The notes under the pieces are model-generated. The model did not search any database. It saw only the letters and a program-made list of their open reading frames with translations, and was not told where the DNA came from. Position numbers and translations under genes: made by a program. Positions 1 to 8,399 of a stretch of 59,920 bases of DNA are shown piece by piece. Within the stretch, counting starts at the first letter, position 1; each line of letters starts with the position of its first letter. The DNA is taken from NCBI RefSeq assembly GCF_001429505.1, contig NZ_LMJW01000023.1, positions 385,972 to 445,891 on the forward strand, written 5' to 3'. This stretch comes from Allobosea sp. Root483D1. Its GTDB lineage: Bacteria > Pseudomonadota > Alphaproteobacteria > Rhizobiales > Beijerinckiaceae.

Positions 1-263
1 TCCGATCTGCGCCTCGGCGCGCAGGCCGAGCGTCGTCGTATTACTTAGCTCGATCAAAGAGCTTTACCGCCCCGATCCTGCCGAGCCGGCGGAACTGCCG
101 CCAGATGAGTTTGACCCAGTACCGCCGGCCGAGGAGCTGAACCGGAGCTGCCGGCCGAAGAACTGGCGCCGGAGCTGCTGGCACCGCCGCCAATGCCGAC
201 CCCGAGGCCTCCCACATTGGCTCCGATCCCGACTACCTAAGCCGCCGCGGTCGCCGCCGATAC

Positions 264-683
264 CTACGCCGCGCTGATACCACCGCCGAGGGTGGTCGCA
301 GCGCCAAGCCCACCTCCGATGCCTGCATTGCTCACGCCCGCGCCCACGTCCCTATTGACTGAATTGCCGCCGATGTTAGCCCCCGCACCGGCGCCGGCGC
401 TAATACCGCCTCGACCGGCGTTGGCGCTCGCGCCTAGCCCGGCTCCGATGCCTCTGGTGCCGACGCCTGCAACAACACCGACCCCAATACCGCCGGACCC
501 AGTGCCACCTCGGTCGAACCACCGCCAGCGCTGGGAGTGCTGCCGCCATTTCCGCCGCTCCGATGGACCATTGCCGGAGCCGACGCCGCTTTCACTGCCG
601 ATGTCGCCCCCGATATTGGCGCCGATAGAGCCCGAGCCACCGCTCACAGAATTGCCCGACCCAGGTCCAAGGTTACTGTATTG
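264..683 (-). other. Glycine/serine-rich low-complexity reading frame, degraded
   Basis: Read on the minus strand this stretch encodes Gly-, Ala- and Ser-rich sequence with repeated GIGxGLGA-like units. The first 230 bases continue in the same style (GASSSGASSSAG) in a related frame. The Gly-rich composition jumps frame around 500-560, so at least two small indels seem to have occurred. It lies directly behind the ligase fragment and is joined to it by an open frame, which looks accidental. It could be the remains of a secreted Gly-rich surface protein or simple repeat expansion; no domain is recognisable. Confidence 0.3.
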
Positions 684-1295
684 AAGCATGAGCGAAGACT
701 TGATCCTGGCGGGGAACCGGATGCAGTCGGTGCGCTCTTTCCCGCGCAAACCGCCACAAACGAGATGGCGCGCCGCTCGCTCAGCGCCATGCGCGTCAGA
801 TCGTGTCCATCGAGGTAAAGCAGGTCGAAAGCGAAGAGCATGGCACGCTCGGCCTTGGCCTTGCCGCCGCGACCCCCCAGCGCCTGCTGCAGCAGACCGA
901 AATCGGCCCGACCGGCTCCCATCGAGCACCAGGGCCTCACCGTCGAGAATGAAGCTGTCGGCATCTAGATCCGCCGCTTCGGCGACTATCGAGGGAAAGC
1001 GGTGGGTCCAGTCATGAACACCGCGGGTGATGACGCGCACGCCGGTGGCGTCGCGATGAACTGCCAGGCGGTAGCCATCCCATTTCACCTCGAAGGCCTA
1101 GTTCGGCCCCGTGGGCGGGTTTGATTGCAGGAGGGCCAGCCATGGTTCAATCCGTGCCGGCATAGGGTCGGTGAAGAGATCGAGTTTGGCAGCGCCGCGT
1201 CGCGCTTTGACTGGCTCACTGCGCTGGACCTCGCCACCATGCATAACCTTCAGGGCCCTATGCCGCTGCCGCGCCATACTCACCACCGAACGCAA
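684..1295 (-). pseudogene. ligD: DNA ligase D (ATP-dependent) adenylation-domain fragment, broken
   Basis: Three frames together recover the start of a LigD-type ligase domain: the lead-in DPMPARIEP, the nucleotidyl-lysine motif KWDGYR (motif I), FILDGEA (motif III) and FAFDLLYLDG (motif IIIa). The gene is dead in several places. A TAG near 1096-1098 replaces the Trp expected in GPDWAFEVKWDGYR. A frameshift follows the FILDGEA motif, and another lies near ERRAI. The nucleotidyltransferase core stops after about 200 residues and runs into the Gly-rich region. LigD repairs double-strand breaks with Ku; no ku gene is present here. A second ligase piece sits at 7865-8095. Confidence 0.8.
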
Positions 1296-1480
1296 CAGAG
1301 CTGGCGACTCAACGCCAACCGCCGCGCGGCGTTCCTGAGCCTAGCAAAGATTTTCGACAGCAGGCGCGCGGGCAGCTGTAAGGGCCTTGCAGATGCAGAG
1401 AGGGATACCAAAATCAGTGGCCGCCCTCATTCGAATGGGGCAAATTCCCGGATCCATGTTGCTTTTCGGAGGATATGGCT

Positions 1481-1531
1481 ATGGCAACGATTTACATCGT
1501 CACCTCACGCAGGGAGGGCTTCGAGCGATGA
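1481..1531 (+). CDS. Possible 16-residue leader peptide overlapping the DUF982 start
   Basis: An ATG eight bases after GGAGG (1468-1472) opens a frame reading MATIYIVTSRREGFER. Its TGA stop (1529-1531) overlaps the first ATG (1528) of the following DUF982 gene in an ATGA junction. Such overlap is typical of translational coupling. The peptide may be a real leader or the N-terminus of a lost gene. Nothing beyond the ribosome-binding site and overlap supports translation. Confidence 0.3.
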   Translation: MATIYIVTSRREGFER

Positions 1532-1821
1532 TGTCAGATCACTTCGAACGTCCTGTCGTCATCCTGGTCGGATTGGGACATCCCGCCGCCATCTCGTCAG
1601 TCATGGAAGCCTATATGTTCCTGGTCGATTGGCCGCCGAGCAAGCGCGACCCGGCCCATGGCTTTGCCATCAAATCCTGTCTCGCGGCTTTGCGCGGCGA
1701 GGTGGAAGCGGAAACTGTGCGAGCACTATTTGCCACCCTCGCCGAAAAGTACGGCATCGTGGCGCCCGACGACGCAGCTTTCACCGCGAGCTACCGAGAA
1801 GGTCCGCAAGGTCGGGCGTAA
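1528..1821 (+). CDS. DUF982 family small protein
   Basis: About 97 residues. The sequence follows the DUF982 pattern common in Hyphomicrobiales: a start like HFERPVVILVG, then ISSVMEAYMFLVDWPP, then an alanine-rich stretch with a Cys (KSCLAALRGE) and a closing helix (VRALFATLAEKYG). The first of two adjacent ATGs at 1528 and 1531 is preceded by AGGGAGGG at suitable distance, so I prefer it to longer starts. Function of the family is unknown. It overlaps the possible leader peptide upstream. A second DUF982 gene lies at 8117-8347 on the other strand. Confidence 0.75.
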   Translation: MMSDHFERPVVILVGLGHPAAISSVMEAYMFLVDWPPSKRDPAHGFAIKSCLAALRGEVEAETVRALFATLAEKYGIVAPDDAAFTASYREGPQGRA

Positions 1822-1887
1822 CCATCTGCCCGGCCCCTTGGAGCCGGGCTCTTGTTCTCATTCCACTCACGGCCATGGGAGGAGGCC

Positions 1888-2100
1888 ATGTCACGGAAGC
1901 CGGCGCTGCTACTTCGCGTCACCGATATTTGGAGTGTCACGGTGAGCAATGACCCTGCCGAGGGCGCAATCCTTCGGTTCACCATGGAAGGTGACCCGAA
2001 CGACCTTGATTTGCAGCTTCCAGCCTTGGCAGTCGTCCGATTGCAAACGCTTCTTCTCGAAGCCGATATCCAACAAGCTAGCCTGACTGTACCGCAATAG
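1888..2100 (+). CDS. Hypothetical protein, 70 residues
   Basis: The frame begins MSRKPALLLRVTDIW and ends LTVPQ. The ATG at 1888 has an excellent Shine-Dalgarno sequence (GGGAGGAGG) just upstream and is preferred over the longer frame. The alternating hydrophobic pattern in the first half (LLLRVTDIWSVTV, AILRFTM) followed by a helical end suggests a small alpha/beta fold. I do not recognise a family. It follows the DUF982 gene in the same direction with a 66-bp gap and may share its transcript. Confidence 0.55.
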   Translation: MSRKPALLLRVTDIWSVTVSNDPAEGAILRFTMEGDPNDLDLQLPALAVVRLQTLLLEADIQQASLTVPQ

Positions 2101-2156
2101 GCGGCAACGATGCTGCAGCATAGCTGCTTCATCGAAAGCGGAGCGTCCGGCAACGG

Positions 2157-2408
2157 TCAGGAATCCAGGCGGTAGTGCTCTTCCGTCAAGGCGAAGGTCA
2201 CACTAAAGATCGGCATGGTGTTGCGCCTGAGGCGAACGGTCATCAAATACTCACCACCCCGCAAGACTTCCGAGCGCACCCTGTCGGCCAGCATCGATCG
2301 CGCCGCTTGCCTGGCGGCGTCCTCATCGTCGAAGCTCGTTCCAACGACATCTACCTTGTCGTTCGCGCCGTCGAAAAGATCGAAGAAATACATGTCCGAC
2401 GTCCCCAT
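2157..2408 (-). CDS. DUF6894 family small protein
   Basis: An 83-residue protein with the hallmark opening YFFDLFDG, a central DDEDAARQAARSMLADRV helix and a final strand block (EYLMTVRLRRNTMPIFSVTFAL). This arrangement (strand, acidic-Ala helix, paired strands) is the DUF6894 pattern seen in Methylobacterium, Bosea and rhizobia; the function is unknown. It converges with the 1888-2100 gene. A relative lies at 9949-10200. The ATG at 2408 gives MGTSDMYFF; the internal Met six codons on is an alternative. Confidence 0.7.
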   Translation of the reverse strand: MGTSDMYFFDLFDGANDKVDVVGTSFDDEDAARQAARSMLADRVRSEVLRGGEYLMTVRLRRNTMPIFSVTFALTEEHYRLDS

Positions 2409-2513
2409 TGCGCTGCCTCAAAGGGCAATGCCCAGCGCCCGATCGAGTTCCAAACCGCGCTTCGTGGACTGGCCCCGGCAGCGAGGCCGAGATACCAACA
2501 TGCCTTCCGAGGG

Positions 2514-2768
2514 TTAGTCGGCTTTAAGTTTCCCCAGATTGCCCGGGAGGCCCGACACAAGCAGATCGTCGGGGCTGCGGTTGGTCCCCGGTTCGGGGTT
2601 TGCCTCCGGCCCGTGGGCGTTTTCACCCGCGTGAACCTCATCCCATTTTCGGAGAGCGCAGACCAGAGCCGCCAACTCGGCCGCTGCCGGTGAACCTTCC
2701 GGTGCGTCGCTGAGGGCATTGGCGCGTTCGGCCGCCGCTTCGTATTCGGCTTTAGTTGAGATGATCAT
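2514..2768 (-). CDS. Hypothetical small protein with antitoxin-like N-terminus
   Basis: 84 residues beginning MIISTKAEYEAAAERANAL and continuing DAPEGSPAAAELAALVCAL. The first half resembles the N-terminal segment of HigA-like proteins (a TxxEYxAA helix, then a second helix after a PEGSPAAAEL turn). There is no helix-turn-helix behind it, and the rest is polar, Pro/Gly/Asn-rich and probably disordered. The start is chosen at the ATG following GGCGGAG; the frame is open further upstream but without similarity. No toxin partner is adjacent. Confidence 0.55.
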   Translation of the reverse strand: MIISTKAEYEAAAERANALSDAPEGSPAAAELAALVCALRKWDEVHAGENAHGPEANPEPGTNRSPDDLLVSGLPGNLGKLKAD

Positions 2769-2916
2769 GCTCGTTTTTCTCCGCCACATCGGTGACCAAA
2801 CAACCACAAACCAGGGAGCGGGTTCAAAAGCCCGCAGGGTTCTTGCGGAGGACGGAACCTTCGTCACCCAGAAGCATTGGGACAACGGCTGGGAAATGTA
2901 GTGACGGGGTGAAGCA

Positions 2917-3120
2917 ATGACCCGCGAAAAGCACGGAAAAGACGAGACGGTCGGCCAGCCGCGGCGTTCGACCGATAGCCGGCCAAGGCCCGGATCCGGA
3001 ACGCCGACAGAAAAGCCGGCTCCCGGTGCTTCTTCAACGAGCCCGGATCGACGCAGCGAACAAGAGCCCTCTTCCTCCCCCAGCCCTCTCGATCCCGGCC
3101 GTCCGACCAAGGGCGGTTGA
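2917..3120 (+). CDS. Hypothetical Pro/Ser-rich basic small protein
   Basis: 67 residues, MTREKHGKDETVGQPRR to the end, almost all Pro, Ser, Arg, Thr, Gly and Glu, with no hydrophobic core; probably disordered. A GGGGTGAAG sequence precedes the ATG. Its stop lies 26 bases before the next gene's preferred start, in the same direction. Small proteins of this composition are frequent next to DUF6894/DUF982 genes in Hyphomicrobiales, but no function is known. The composition alone could also arise by chance in GC-rich DNA. Confidence 0.45.
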   Translation: MTREKHGKDETVGQPRRSTDSRPRPGSGTPTEKPAPGASSTSPDRRSEQEPSSSPSPLDPGRPTKGG

Positions 3121-3146
3121 GACCAGCAGAGTGCATGGAGGCTGCG

Positions 3147-3398
3147 ATGTGTACCCAGCCGAAACGGTCCGGGCTAGGCGATAAGGACGTAGGGACTGCT
3201 GCCTCAGTTCTCCATGCGTTCTATCGCGAACTCTGCCAGGATGAAGATGGAAACCGTTACTCGGTCGTCGTCTTCCGAACGCACCCGGGCTTTAACATCA
3301 CCGACTACGAGCTTGAAGACGAAACGCCGGTACGCTTCATTGACGACTGCCTGTTCGAGATTGAGTCGACAGGCAAAGAGCTGACCCGGTGCCCCTAA
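3147..3398 (+). CDS. Conserved hypothetical small protein
   Basis: 83 residues. The core reads DEDGNRYSVVVFRTHPGF, then ITDYELEDETPVRFIDDCLFEI and ends LTRCP: a compact run of strands carrying 'aromatic PGF', 'TPVRF' and 'DDC.FEI' signatures that recur in small proteins of Methylobacterium-like bacteria, function unknown. The ATG at 3147 follows GGAGG by five bases and is preferred to ATG 3135 or TTG 3117. Its TAA stop overlaps the ATG of the next micro-gene (TAATG), indicating coupling. Confidence 0.6.
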   Translation: MCTQPKRSGLGDKDVGTAASVLHAFYRELCQDEDGNRYSVVVFRTHPGFNITDYELEDETPVRFIDDCLFEIESTGKELTRCP

Positions 3399-3472
3399 TG
3401 CCAGCCATTTTGATTTGGACCACCATCATTGCCGCGATCTTGGGCGCCATTGGGCTGGCCTCGTTTCGATAG
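3398..3472 (+). CDS. Small one-helix membrane peptide (24 residues)
   Basis: The frame MPAILIWTTIIAAILGAIGL followed by ASFR is one uninterrupted hydrophobic helix with a terminal Arg, so a single-pass inner-membrane peptide. Its ATG shares a base with the stop of the preceding gene (TAATG), which favours coupled translation. No family is recognised. A second micro-membrane gene follows 12 bp later. Confidence 0.5.
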   Translation: MPAILIWTTIIAAILGAIGLASFR

Positions 3473-3484
3473 AGCTGTTGTAGA

Positions 3485-3580
3485 ATGGGCACCATTGCTA
3501 CAGTCGCCGCCGTCATCTCAATGCTAGTGGCCTACTTCGTTGTGGTGTTCCGGGTAACGCGAACTGACGACGACAAGTGA
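3485..3580 (+). CDS. Small one-helix membrane peptide (31 residues)
   Basis: The frame starts MGTIATVAAVISMLVAYFVV and ends with the charged tail RVTRTDDDK. It has one clear transmembrane helix of about 20 residues with a cytoplasmic-type charged C-terminus. It follows the preceding membrane peptide by 12 bp; GAGCTGTTG upstream is at best a weak ribosome-binding site. Hydrophobic run, charged tail and tandem position are the only evidence. Confidence 0.42.
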   Translation: MGTIATVAAVISMLVAYFVVVFRVTRTDDDK

Positions 3581-3609
3581 TCACGACCCTGTTCGGAGTG
3601 TCGGCGGCC

Positions 3610-3846
3610 CCTTTCGACAACCTCGGCCAGGGCTATTACGCGCAGCGCATCCCTCGTCGGCTTCCAGGGCTCGGGCCTCAGCTTCGACAGTACCCGGCCC
3701 GACCGCAACGCCGCGCTGATCTCGAGCGGCCTCAACATCCGCTTCTCGCCGGCGGTCAGCCAGCCTCGGCGCGAACTTCGACAGTGAACTCTAGGCACTG
3801 TCCTACGCTGGAGCCACTACCCTCAAAGTGAGAGCTTCTGAATTAG
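3610..3846 (+). pseudogene. Remnant of an autotransporter beta-barrel C-terminus
   Basis: In two frames this reads ITRSASLVGFQGSGLSFD, RNAALISSGLNIRFSPAVS, then after a short insertion LGANFDSEL, a TAG stop and SYAGATTLKVRASEL. This is the usual end of an alphaproteobacterial autotransporter barrel, where strands end in aromatic residues and the FSPAVSLGANFDSEL hairpin is typical. The indel near 3765 and the stop show it is dead. It lies about 730 bp before an intact autotransporter in the same direction, so it may be the tail of a former tandem paralogue. Confidence 0.55.
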
Positions 3847-3849
3847 CGC

Positions 3850-4574
3850 AACTGCCTCCCGCCGATGTGCGCTCGGGCGACTGCACCGCCGAGAGGCGCG
3901 GCGCCTGGGGAGCGCCAATTTACAGCCAGCTCAAACCGCGCCGTACCGGTATGGCGCGACCGTCTCATTAAGCGGCTCCAGCCGCTCTCGCGATATTCGG
4001 CCAGACGGGCGTCGCGGTCGATCGGGTCGCCCCGTCCATGATGGCTTCGACCTCGGCTGCCTGGCTGTCCTCCGCCCGGACGGAAACGCCAGAGCCGCCC
4101 CTGCAAACGGTCTCGGCATATGCGCGCTGTCTTCGTCCTCTCCAGCGCTGGTCATTGCGCGGATAATTTACCCGTGGCGCCGCCCGCCGCCGCTCCAGCC
4201 AGCGTCGAAGCTAGCCTTGCCGGTAGCGGGCATTAGCAAATGTCAAAATGGGTGGGTCGGAAGCAGACATCCCCGATGTCTTCGATGGCCGATAGCCGAA
4301 CTTCGCGACCGGCGCCGCAAACGACCTGATCGCGCCACAAGGGACATTGGAGCGCCGCCCGTAAGCGAACGTTGGGCGCCTACTCAGCCAATGTCGGGGC
4401 GCGATCTGGACCAAAAAAACGTCCAGAGAGACGCGCCTTACCATTATGATTAACCATTGATCGTCAGCGTATAGAATTGGCAGCGCCGATTCGCTTGCAG
4501 CAAAATTCTCCGCATGGGTACAACCTATGCGGGAAATCGACGAACGCACAACGACATCACGCCGGAGCTGAAAC
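3850..4574 (+). other. Gene-poor stretch before the autotransporter
   Basis: I find no supportable gene. Minus-strand frames between 3843 and 4155 show short motifs (DPIDRDARLAEYRESGW) that look like a broken small gene, but no family can be named. The last 150 bases are relatively AT-rich (AAATGTCAAAATGG, TTATGATTAACC) and probably carry the autotransporter promoter. Confidence 0.3.
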
Positions 4575-7500
4575 GTGCTGAGACGGACCAAAAGCAGCCA
4601 GATCAGCTCCGGCTTCCGCCGCCAACCGCTGCTGCTCTCGACGGCTATCGCCGCTCTGCTCTGTGCCGCGGGAATGCAGCCGGCAAGCGCGCAATCGGTC
4701 ACGGGCAGCGGCGATTTGAATCCAGGCCCCGCCCAATCGCCCAACTGGTCTGTCGGGAGTGACCTCGTGGTCGGTGAGACCGGTATCGGCCAGCTCGATA
4801 TCACGGCCGGTGGAACCGTGACCAACAATCTCGGCACGATCGGCTCTGGCGCGGGCAGCAATGGCGCGGTCACTGTTTCAGGCGTCGATGGCAGCGGCAC
4901 CCCGTCAACCTGGACTAATAACGGCGATCTTTATGTCGGCTTCGGTGGAACCGGCACCCTCAATATTATTGCCGGAGGCCGCGTTTCGGATGCAGAAGGT
5001 TTGGTCGGCGGTAACATTGGGGGAAGCGGCCAGGTGCTGGTCAGCGGGCAGGGCTCGTCCTGGCAGAACAGCGGGCGGACTTTCATCGGCCTGTTGAGTA
5101 GCGGAAGCCTGCGTATTGAAGACGGCGCGACAGTAACGAACACCGCAGGAACTATAGGTAGCTCGGCCCAGGGCGACGTCGTCGTGACGGGCAGAGGCAC
5201 TACATGGGTCAATTCAGGGCGACTTACCATAGGTAGGCTCAGCACGGGCACCTTGCGCATCGAAGATGGCGCAACCGTCACCAGCAGCCAGGGCTCTATC
5301 GGCGCCAGCGGCACCGGCACCGGAACCGTCACGGTCTCGGGGGTTAACAGCAACGGAACCGCCTCAACCTGGACCAACACCGGCGATCTTTTTGTCGGGA
5401 ACGGCGGAACCGGCACATTGAATATTCTCGCCGGCGGCCGGGTTTCAAACGTCGACGGCAGCATCAGCGGCGGCGGCAATGCATTGGTCAGCGGACCGGG
5501 CTCGTCCTGGCAGAACAGCGGGCAGCTGACCGTCGGCTTGTTCAGCGCTGGGACCTTGCGGGTCGAGGGCGGCGCGACGGTTTCGAGCGCCGAGGGCGTC
5601 GTCGGCAGCAAAGGCCAGGGCGATGTCGTGCTGACCGGCGCGGGCACGACCTGGACCAATACCGGACAGTTCAACGTCGGCAGCTTCGCTGTGGGCACCT
5701 TGCGCATCGAAGCCGGCGCAACCGTCATCAGCAATCAGGGCTATATCGGATCCAACAGCACTGGCACCGTCATCGTAACTGGAACTGGGTCGCGATGGTC
5801 GATGTCGCCCTTCGCCCTCACCATCGGCAATATCGGAAACGGCTCGCTCACCGTCGAGAATGGCGGGCTGGTTCGCGCTGAAGGCGGTGTCTTGCTCGGC
5901 GTTGACTCAGGGGCCAGTGGGACGCTGCTTCTGCAGGGCCCCACGAACAATCGCGGCGTTCTGGAAACCGGTGGGATTCGGGGCGGCGCGGGGGCCGCGA
6001 GCGTCACACTCGATGGCGGCCTGCTGCGCGCGACGCGAAGCAATTCCACCTTCTTCAGCAATTTCGGCACGCGCAACATTGCCATCGGCCCGAATGGCGC
6101 TGTCATCGACACGAATGGCTACAATATCGCCATCGCCCCCGCTTTCTCGGGCGCGGGCGCGCTGATCAAGGACGGCGCGGGCAAGCTGGAGCTGACCGGC
6201 GACAGCGGAGCGACCTTCACAGGGGCCGGCAGCGTGCTGGCGGGCACACTCGCCGTGAATGGCATCCTCGGCGGGACGATGGACGTTATCAGCGGTCGCC
6301 TGCAGGGCATCGGCGCGGTCGGCTCCACGATCAACCAGCTGGGCGGAACGATCGCGCCGGGTAATTCGATCGGCACGCTGACGATCAACGGCAATTACAT
6401 CGGCAATGGCGGCCGGCTCGAGATCGAAACCGTGCTCGGCGGCGATGCCTCGCCGTCCGACCGCCTCGTCATCACCGGCAGCACGGCGGGATCGACGCTC
6501 GTGACGGTGCTGAATCAGGGCGGAACCGGGGCCCCGACCGTCGAAGGCATCAAGGTCGTCGATGTCGGCGGAGCCTCGAACGGTGTCTTCACGCTCCTGG
6601 GCAACACCGTCTTCCAGGGGCAGCAGGCCGTCGTCGCCGGCGCCTATGCCTATACCTTGCAGAAGAACGGCATCAGCACGCCGAACGACGGCGACTGGTA
6701 TCTGCGCTCAGCCTATATGGCGCCGCCCTCTTCTCCCGGATCACCTCCAACCGTCATCGGCCCGATCTACCAGCCCGGAGCGCCCATCTATGAAGCCTAC
6801 GGCCAGATCCTGCAGAGCCTGAACGAGCTGCAGACCCTGCGTCAGCGCGTCGGCGAGCGCTACGACGGCCGGACGGACGGCACGTCGAACGCGGCGGACC
6901 GTGCCATCTGGGCCCGCATCGATGGAGCCCATAGCCGCGTTACGCCGGGCTTCTCGACGACCGGTACGAGCTACATGATCGACAGCTGGCGTCTGCAGAC
7001 TGGCGCCGACGGGCAGGTTTTCGCGAGCGGTGCCGGCACGCTGGTCGGGGGCGTCTCGCTGCATCATGGCGAGGCTCTGGCCGAGATCTCCTCGGTCTTT
7101 GGGCGCGGCAAGATCAAGGCCTCGGGCAGCGGCTTCGACGGGACGATGACGTGGTACGGCGCGACAGGCTTCTATGCCGACGCGCAGACCAAGCTCAGCT
7201 GGTTCGACAGCGACCTGTCCTCTACGACGGCCGGGCGTCAGCTCGCCAAGGGAAAGGGCGGCTTCGGCTTTGCGCTGGGGCTCGAAGTCGGGCAGCGCAT
7301 CGCGCTTTCAGATGTCTGGTCGCTGACGCCACAGGCGCAGCTGACCTATTCGCGAGTCGATGCCGACAGCTTCGTGGACCCGTTCGGCGCCCGCGTCGCA
7401 CTCGGCGACGGCGACAGCCTGCGCGGACGGCTCGGAATGTCGGTCGATTACCGGCAGAGCTGGCGCGACAGCGCCGGGCAGTCGGTCAATGCCTCGCTCT

Positions 7501-7730
7501 ACGGCATCGCCAACCTGCACTACGAATTCCTCGACGGAACGACGGCGGCCGTCGCGGGAACGCCTTTGACCAGCCGTGGAGATCAGCTCTGGGGTGGGCT
7601 CGGTCTCGGCGCAAAATACGAAATGGGTCGCTATGCGCTCTATGGCGAGATCGAGGCCCAGACCAGCCTTGCCCACTTCGCCGACAGCCATAGCATCACC
7701 GGCCGTGGAGGGTTGAGGATTCGTTGGTAA
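4575..7730 (+). CDS. Autotransporter (type Va secretion) with T5SS/PEP-CTERM-type repeats
   Basis: 1051 residues, exported and displayed on the outer membrane. A Sec signal peptide with extended basic N-region ends near residue 39 (PASA). Residues about 55-450 are a beta-helical passenger made of units with W-T/Q-N-x-G, LxVG, G-T-L-x-I and G-A-T-V-S signatures, the T5SS/PEP-CTERM-associated repeat. Residues about 520-640 carry the passenger-associated transport repeat (GALIKDGAGKLELTG, then GTIAPGNSIGTLTING). A barrel domain from about 770 ends in RIRW with terminal aromatic, as required for Bam insertion. The start is GTG with GGAG eight bases before it. The passenger shows no protease triad, so an adhesin or biofilm role is likely but inferred. 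Confidence 0.88.
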   Translation: MLRRTKSSQISSGFRRQPLLLSTAIAALLCAAGMQPASAQSVTGSGDLNPGPAQSPNWSVGSDLVVGETGIGQLDITAGGTVTNNLGTIGSGAGSNGAVTVSGVDGSGTPSTWTNNGDLYVGFGGTGTLNIIAGGRVSDAEGLVGGNIGGSGQVLVSGQGSSWQNSGRTFIGLLSSGSLRIEDGATVTNTAGTIGSSAQGDVVVTGRGTTWVNSGRLTIGRLSTGTLRIEDGATVTSSQGSIGASGTGTGTVTVSGVNSNGTASTWTNTGDLFVGNGGTGTLNILAGGRVSNVDGSISGGGNALVSGPGSSWQNSGQLTVGLFSAGTLRVEGGATVSSAEGVVGSKGQGDVVLTGAGTTWTNTGQFNVGSFAVGTLRIEAGATVISNQGYIGSNSTGTVIVTGTGSRWSMSPFALTIGNIGNGSLTVENGGLVRAEGGVLLGVDSGASGTLLLQGPTNNRGVLETGGIRGGAGAASVTLDGGLLRATRSNSTFFSNFGTRNIAIGPNGAVIDTNGYNIAIAPAFSGAGALIKDGAGKLELTGDSGATFTGAGSVLAGTLAVNGILGGTMDVISGRLQGIGAVGSTINQLGGTIAPGNSIGTLTINGNYIGNGGRLEIETVLGGDASPSDRLVITGSTAGSTLVTVLNQGGTGAPTVEGIKVVDVGGASNGVFTLLGNTVFQGQQAVVAGAYAYTLQKNGISTPNDGDWYLRSAYMAPPSSPGSPPTVIGPIYQPGAPIYEAYGQILQSLNELQTLRQRVGERYDGRTDGTSNAADRAIWARIDGAHSRVTPGFSTTGTSYMIDSWRLQTGADGQVFASGAGTLVGGVSLHHGEALAEISSVFGRGKIKASGSGFDGTMTWYGATGFYADAQTKLSWFDSDLSSTTAGRQLAKGKGGFGFALGLEVGQRIALSDVWSLTPQAQLTYSRVDADSFVDPFGARVALGDGDSLRGRLGMSVDYRQSWRDSAGQSVNASLYGIANLHYEFLDGTTAAVAGTPLTSRGDQLWGGLGLGAKYEMGRYALYGEIEAQTSLAHFADSHSITGRGGLRIRW
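4863..5780 (+). repeat. Two tandem 459-bp passenger blocks inside the autotransporter
   Basis: Residues 97-249 and 250-402 align end to end with a 153-residue period: the TWTN...GDLxVG unit, then the SSWQNSG unit, then the TTWxNxG unit recur in the same order. For example, the Trp codons at 4911 and 5370 are exactly 459 bases apart. The blocks have diverged at many third positions, so the duplication is not recent. Confidence 0.75.
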
Positions 7731-7864
7731 TAATAGGGTGGCTTGTGCCGAACGGTTCGCACCAGCGTGGTGAGTGGCGGCAGAGCCAAGGCGGGCCAGT
7801 CGCTTCGCGGATGATGGCGAAGCGGAAGACTGTGCAGCACCATCATTCGAAGGTTATGTCATGG

Positions 7865-8095
7865 CTACCGCCGCCCGATTGGGCAGACTAACCGATGAAC
7901 CTTCGCCTCGTCAGCCTTCTCGCGCAGACCTTTGAACGAGGCGTGGCGCAGCTTCTCGTCGTGTGTCCAGCCGCGATAGGCGACCTCGGCCGCGAGCTTC
8001 GGCTTCAGGCCGGACCACGCCCTTGCCGCTGATCCGCGCGCCGGCGGCGACGACCATCTCCTTGGGCTCAAGAAGGCGTTCAAGCGAATTTGCGC
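7865..8095 (-). pseudogene. ligD: DNA ligase D OB-fold fragment, broken
   Basis: The frame contains LKPKLAAEVAYRGWT, then LRHASFKGLREKADEA. This is the conserved end of the LigD ligase domain (VRPELVAEVxYxxWTxDGxLRHxSFKGLRED), the OB-fold part carrying motif V/VI residues. Just upstream another frame gives FERLLEPKEMVVAAGARISG, so a frameshift separates the two. Nothing of the N-terminal ligase domain is attached. It is 6.6 kb from the N-terminal fragment at 684-1295 and in the wrong order to be one gene split by an insertion. Confidence 0.65.
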
Positions 8096-8116
8096 CTTAA
8101 CCAGCGCTAGCCAAGA

Positions 8117-8347
8117 TCAGACGATTGGCCGCTGCCGCTGCCTTCCCGACGCGCTGCGAGCCTCGATTACCGTCCCCTTACCATGGATAGCGGCGGCGCA
8201 CGCTCGAAAGGCCTCTTCCCATTCGTTGCTGCGCTCCGGCCACTCGACAAGAAGCTTAGCGGCCTGCTCGACAGACGTGACGGCCAGGCATTGCTCGGGC
8301 TTGGAAGCTTCAATGCAGACCGGACGGCGAAACCAGTGACGAGGCAT
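8117..8347 (-). CDS. DUF982 family small protein
   Basis: 76 residues reading MPRHWFRRPVCIEASKP, then VTSVEQAAKLLVEWPE and FRACAAAIHGKGTVIEA: the DUF982 order of strand, SVEEA helix, WP turn and Cys-Ala helix. The ATG at 8347 is eight bases after a near-perfect AGGAGGT; the GTG nine bases upstream lies too close to it and is rejected. It is a paralogue of the gene at 1528-1821. It is followed 21 bp later by the ligase remnant and preceded by an XRE regulator gene on the same strand. Confidence 0.75.
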   Translation of the reverse strand: MPRHWFRRPVCIEASKPEQCLAVTSVEQAAKLLVEWPERSNEWEEAFRACAAAIHGKGTVIEARSASGRQRQRPIV

Positions 8348-8399
8348 GACCGGCACCTCCTATACAAACTCGCGATTCAACCCTGATTGGCCTTGCGGA

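Noticed and set aside
2767..2901. Small plus-strand frame divergent from the gene at 2514-2768
   Set aside because: No ribosome-binding site and it covers the start signals of the minus-strand gene; no recognisable sequence pattern.
4931..5734. 267-codon minus-strand open frame inside the autotransporter
   Set aside because: Composition (Pro, Val, Thr repeats) mirrors the repeat codons of the sense strand; it is a shadow frame without start signal.
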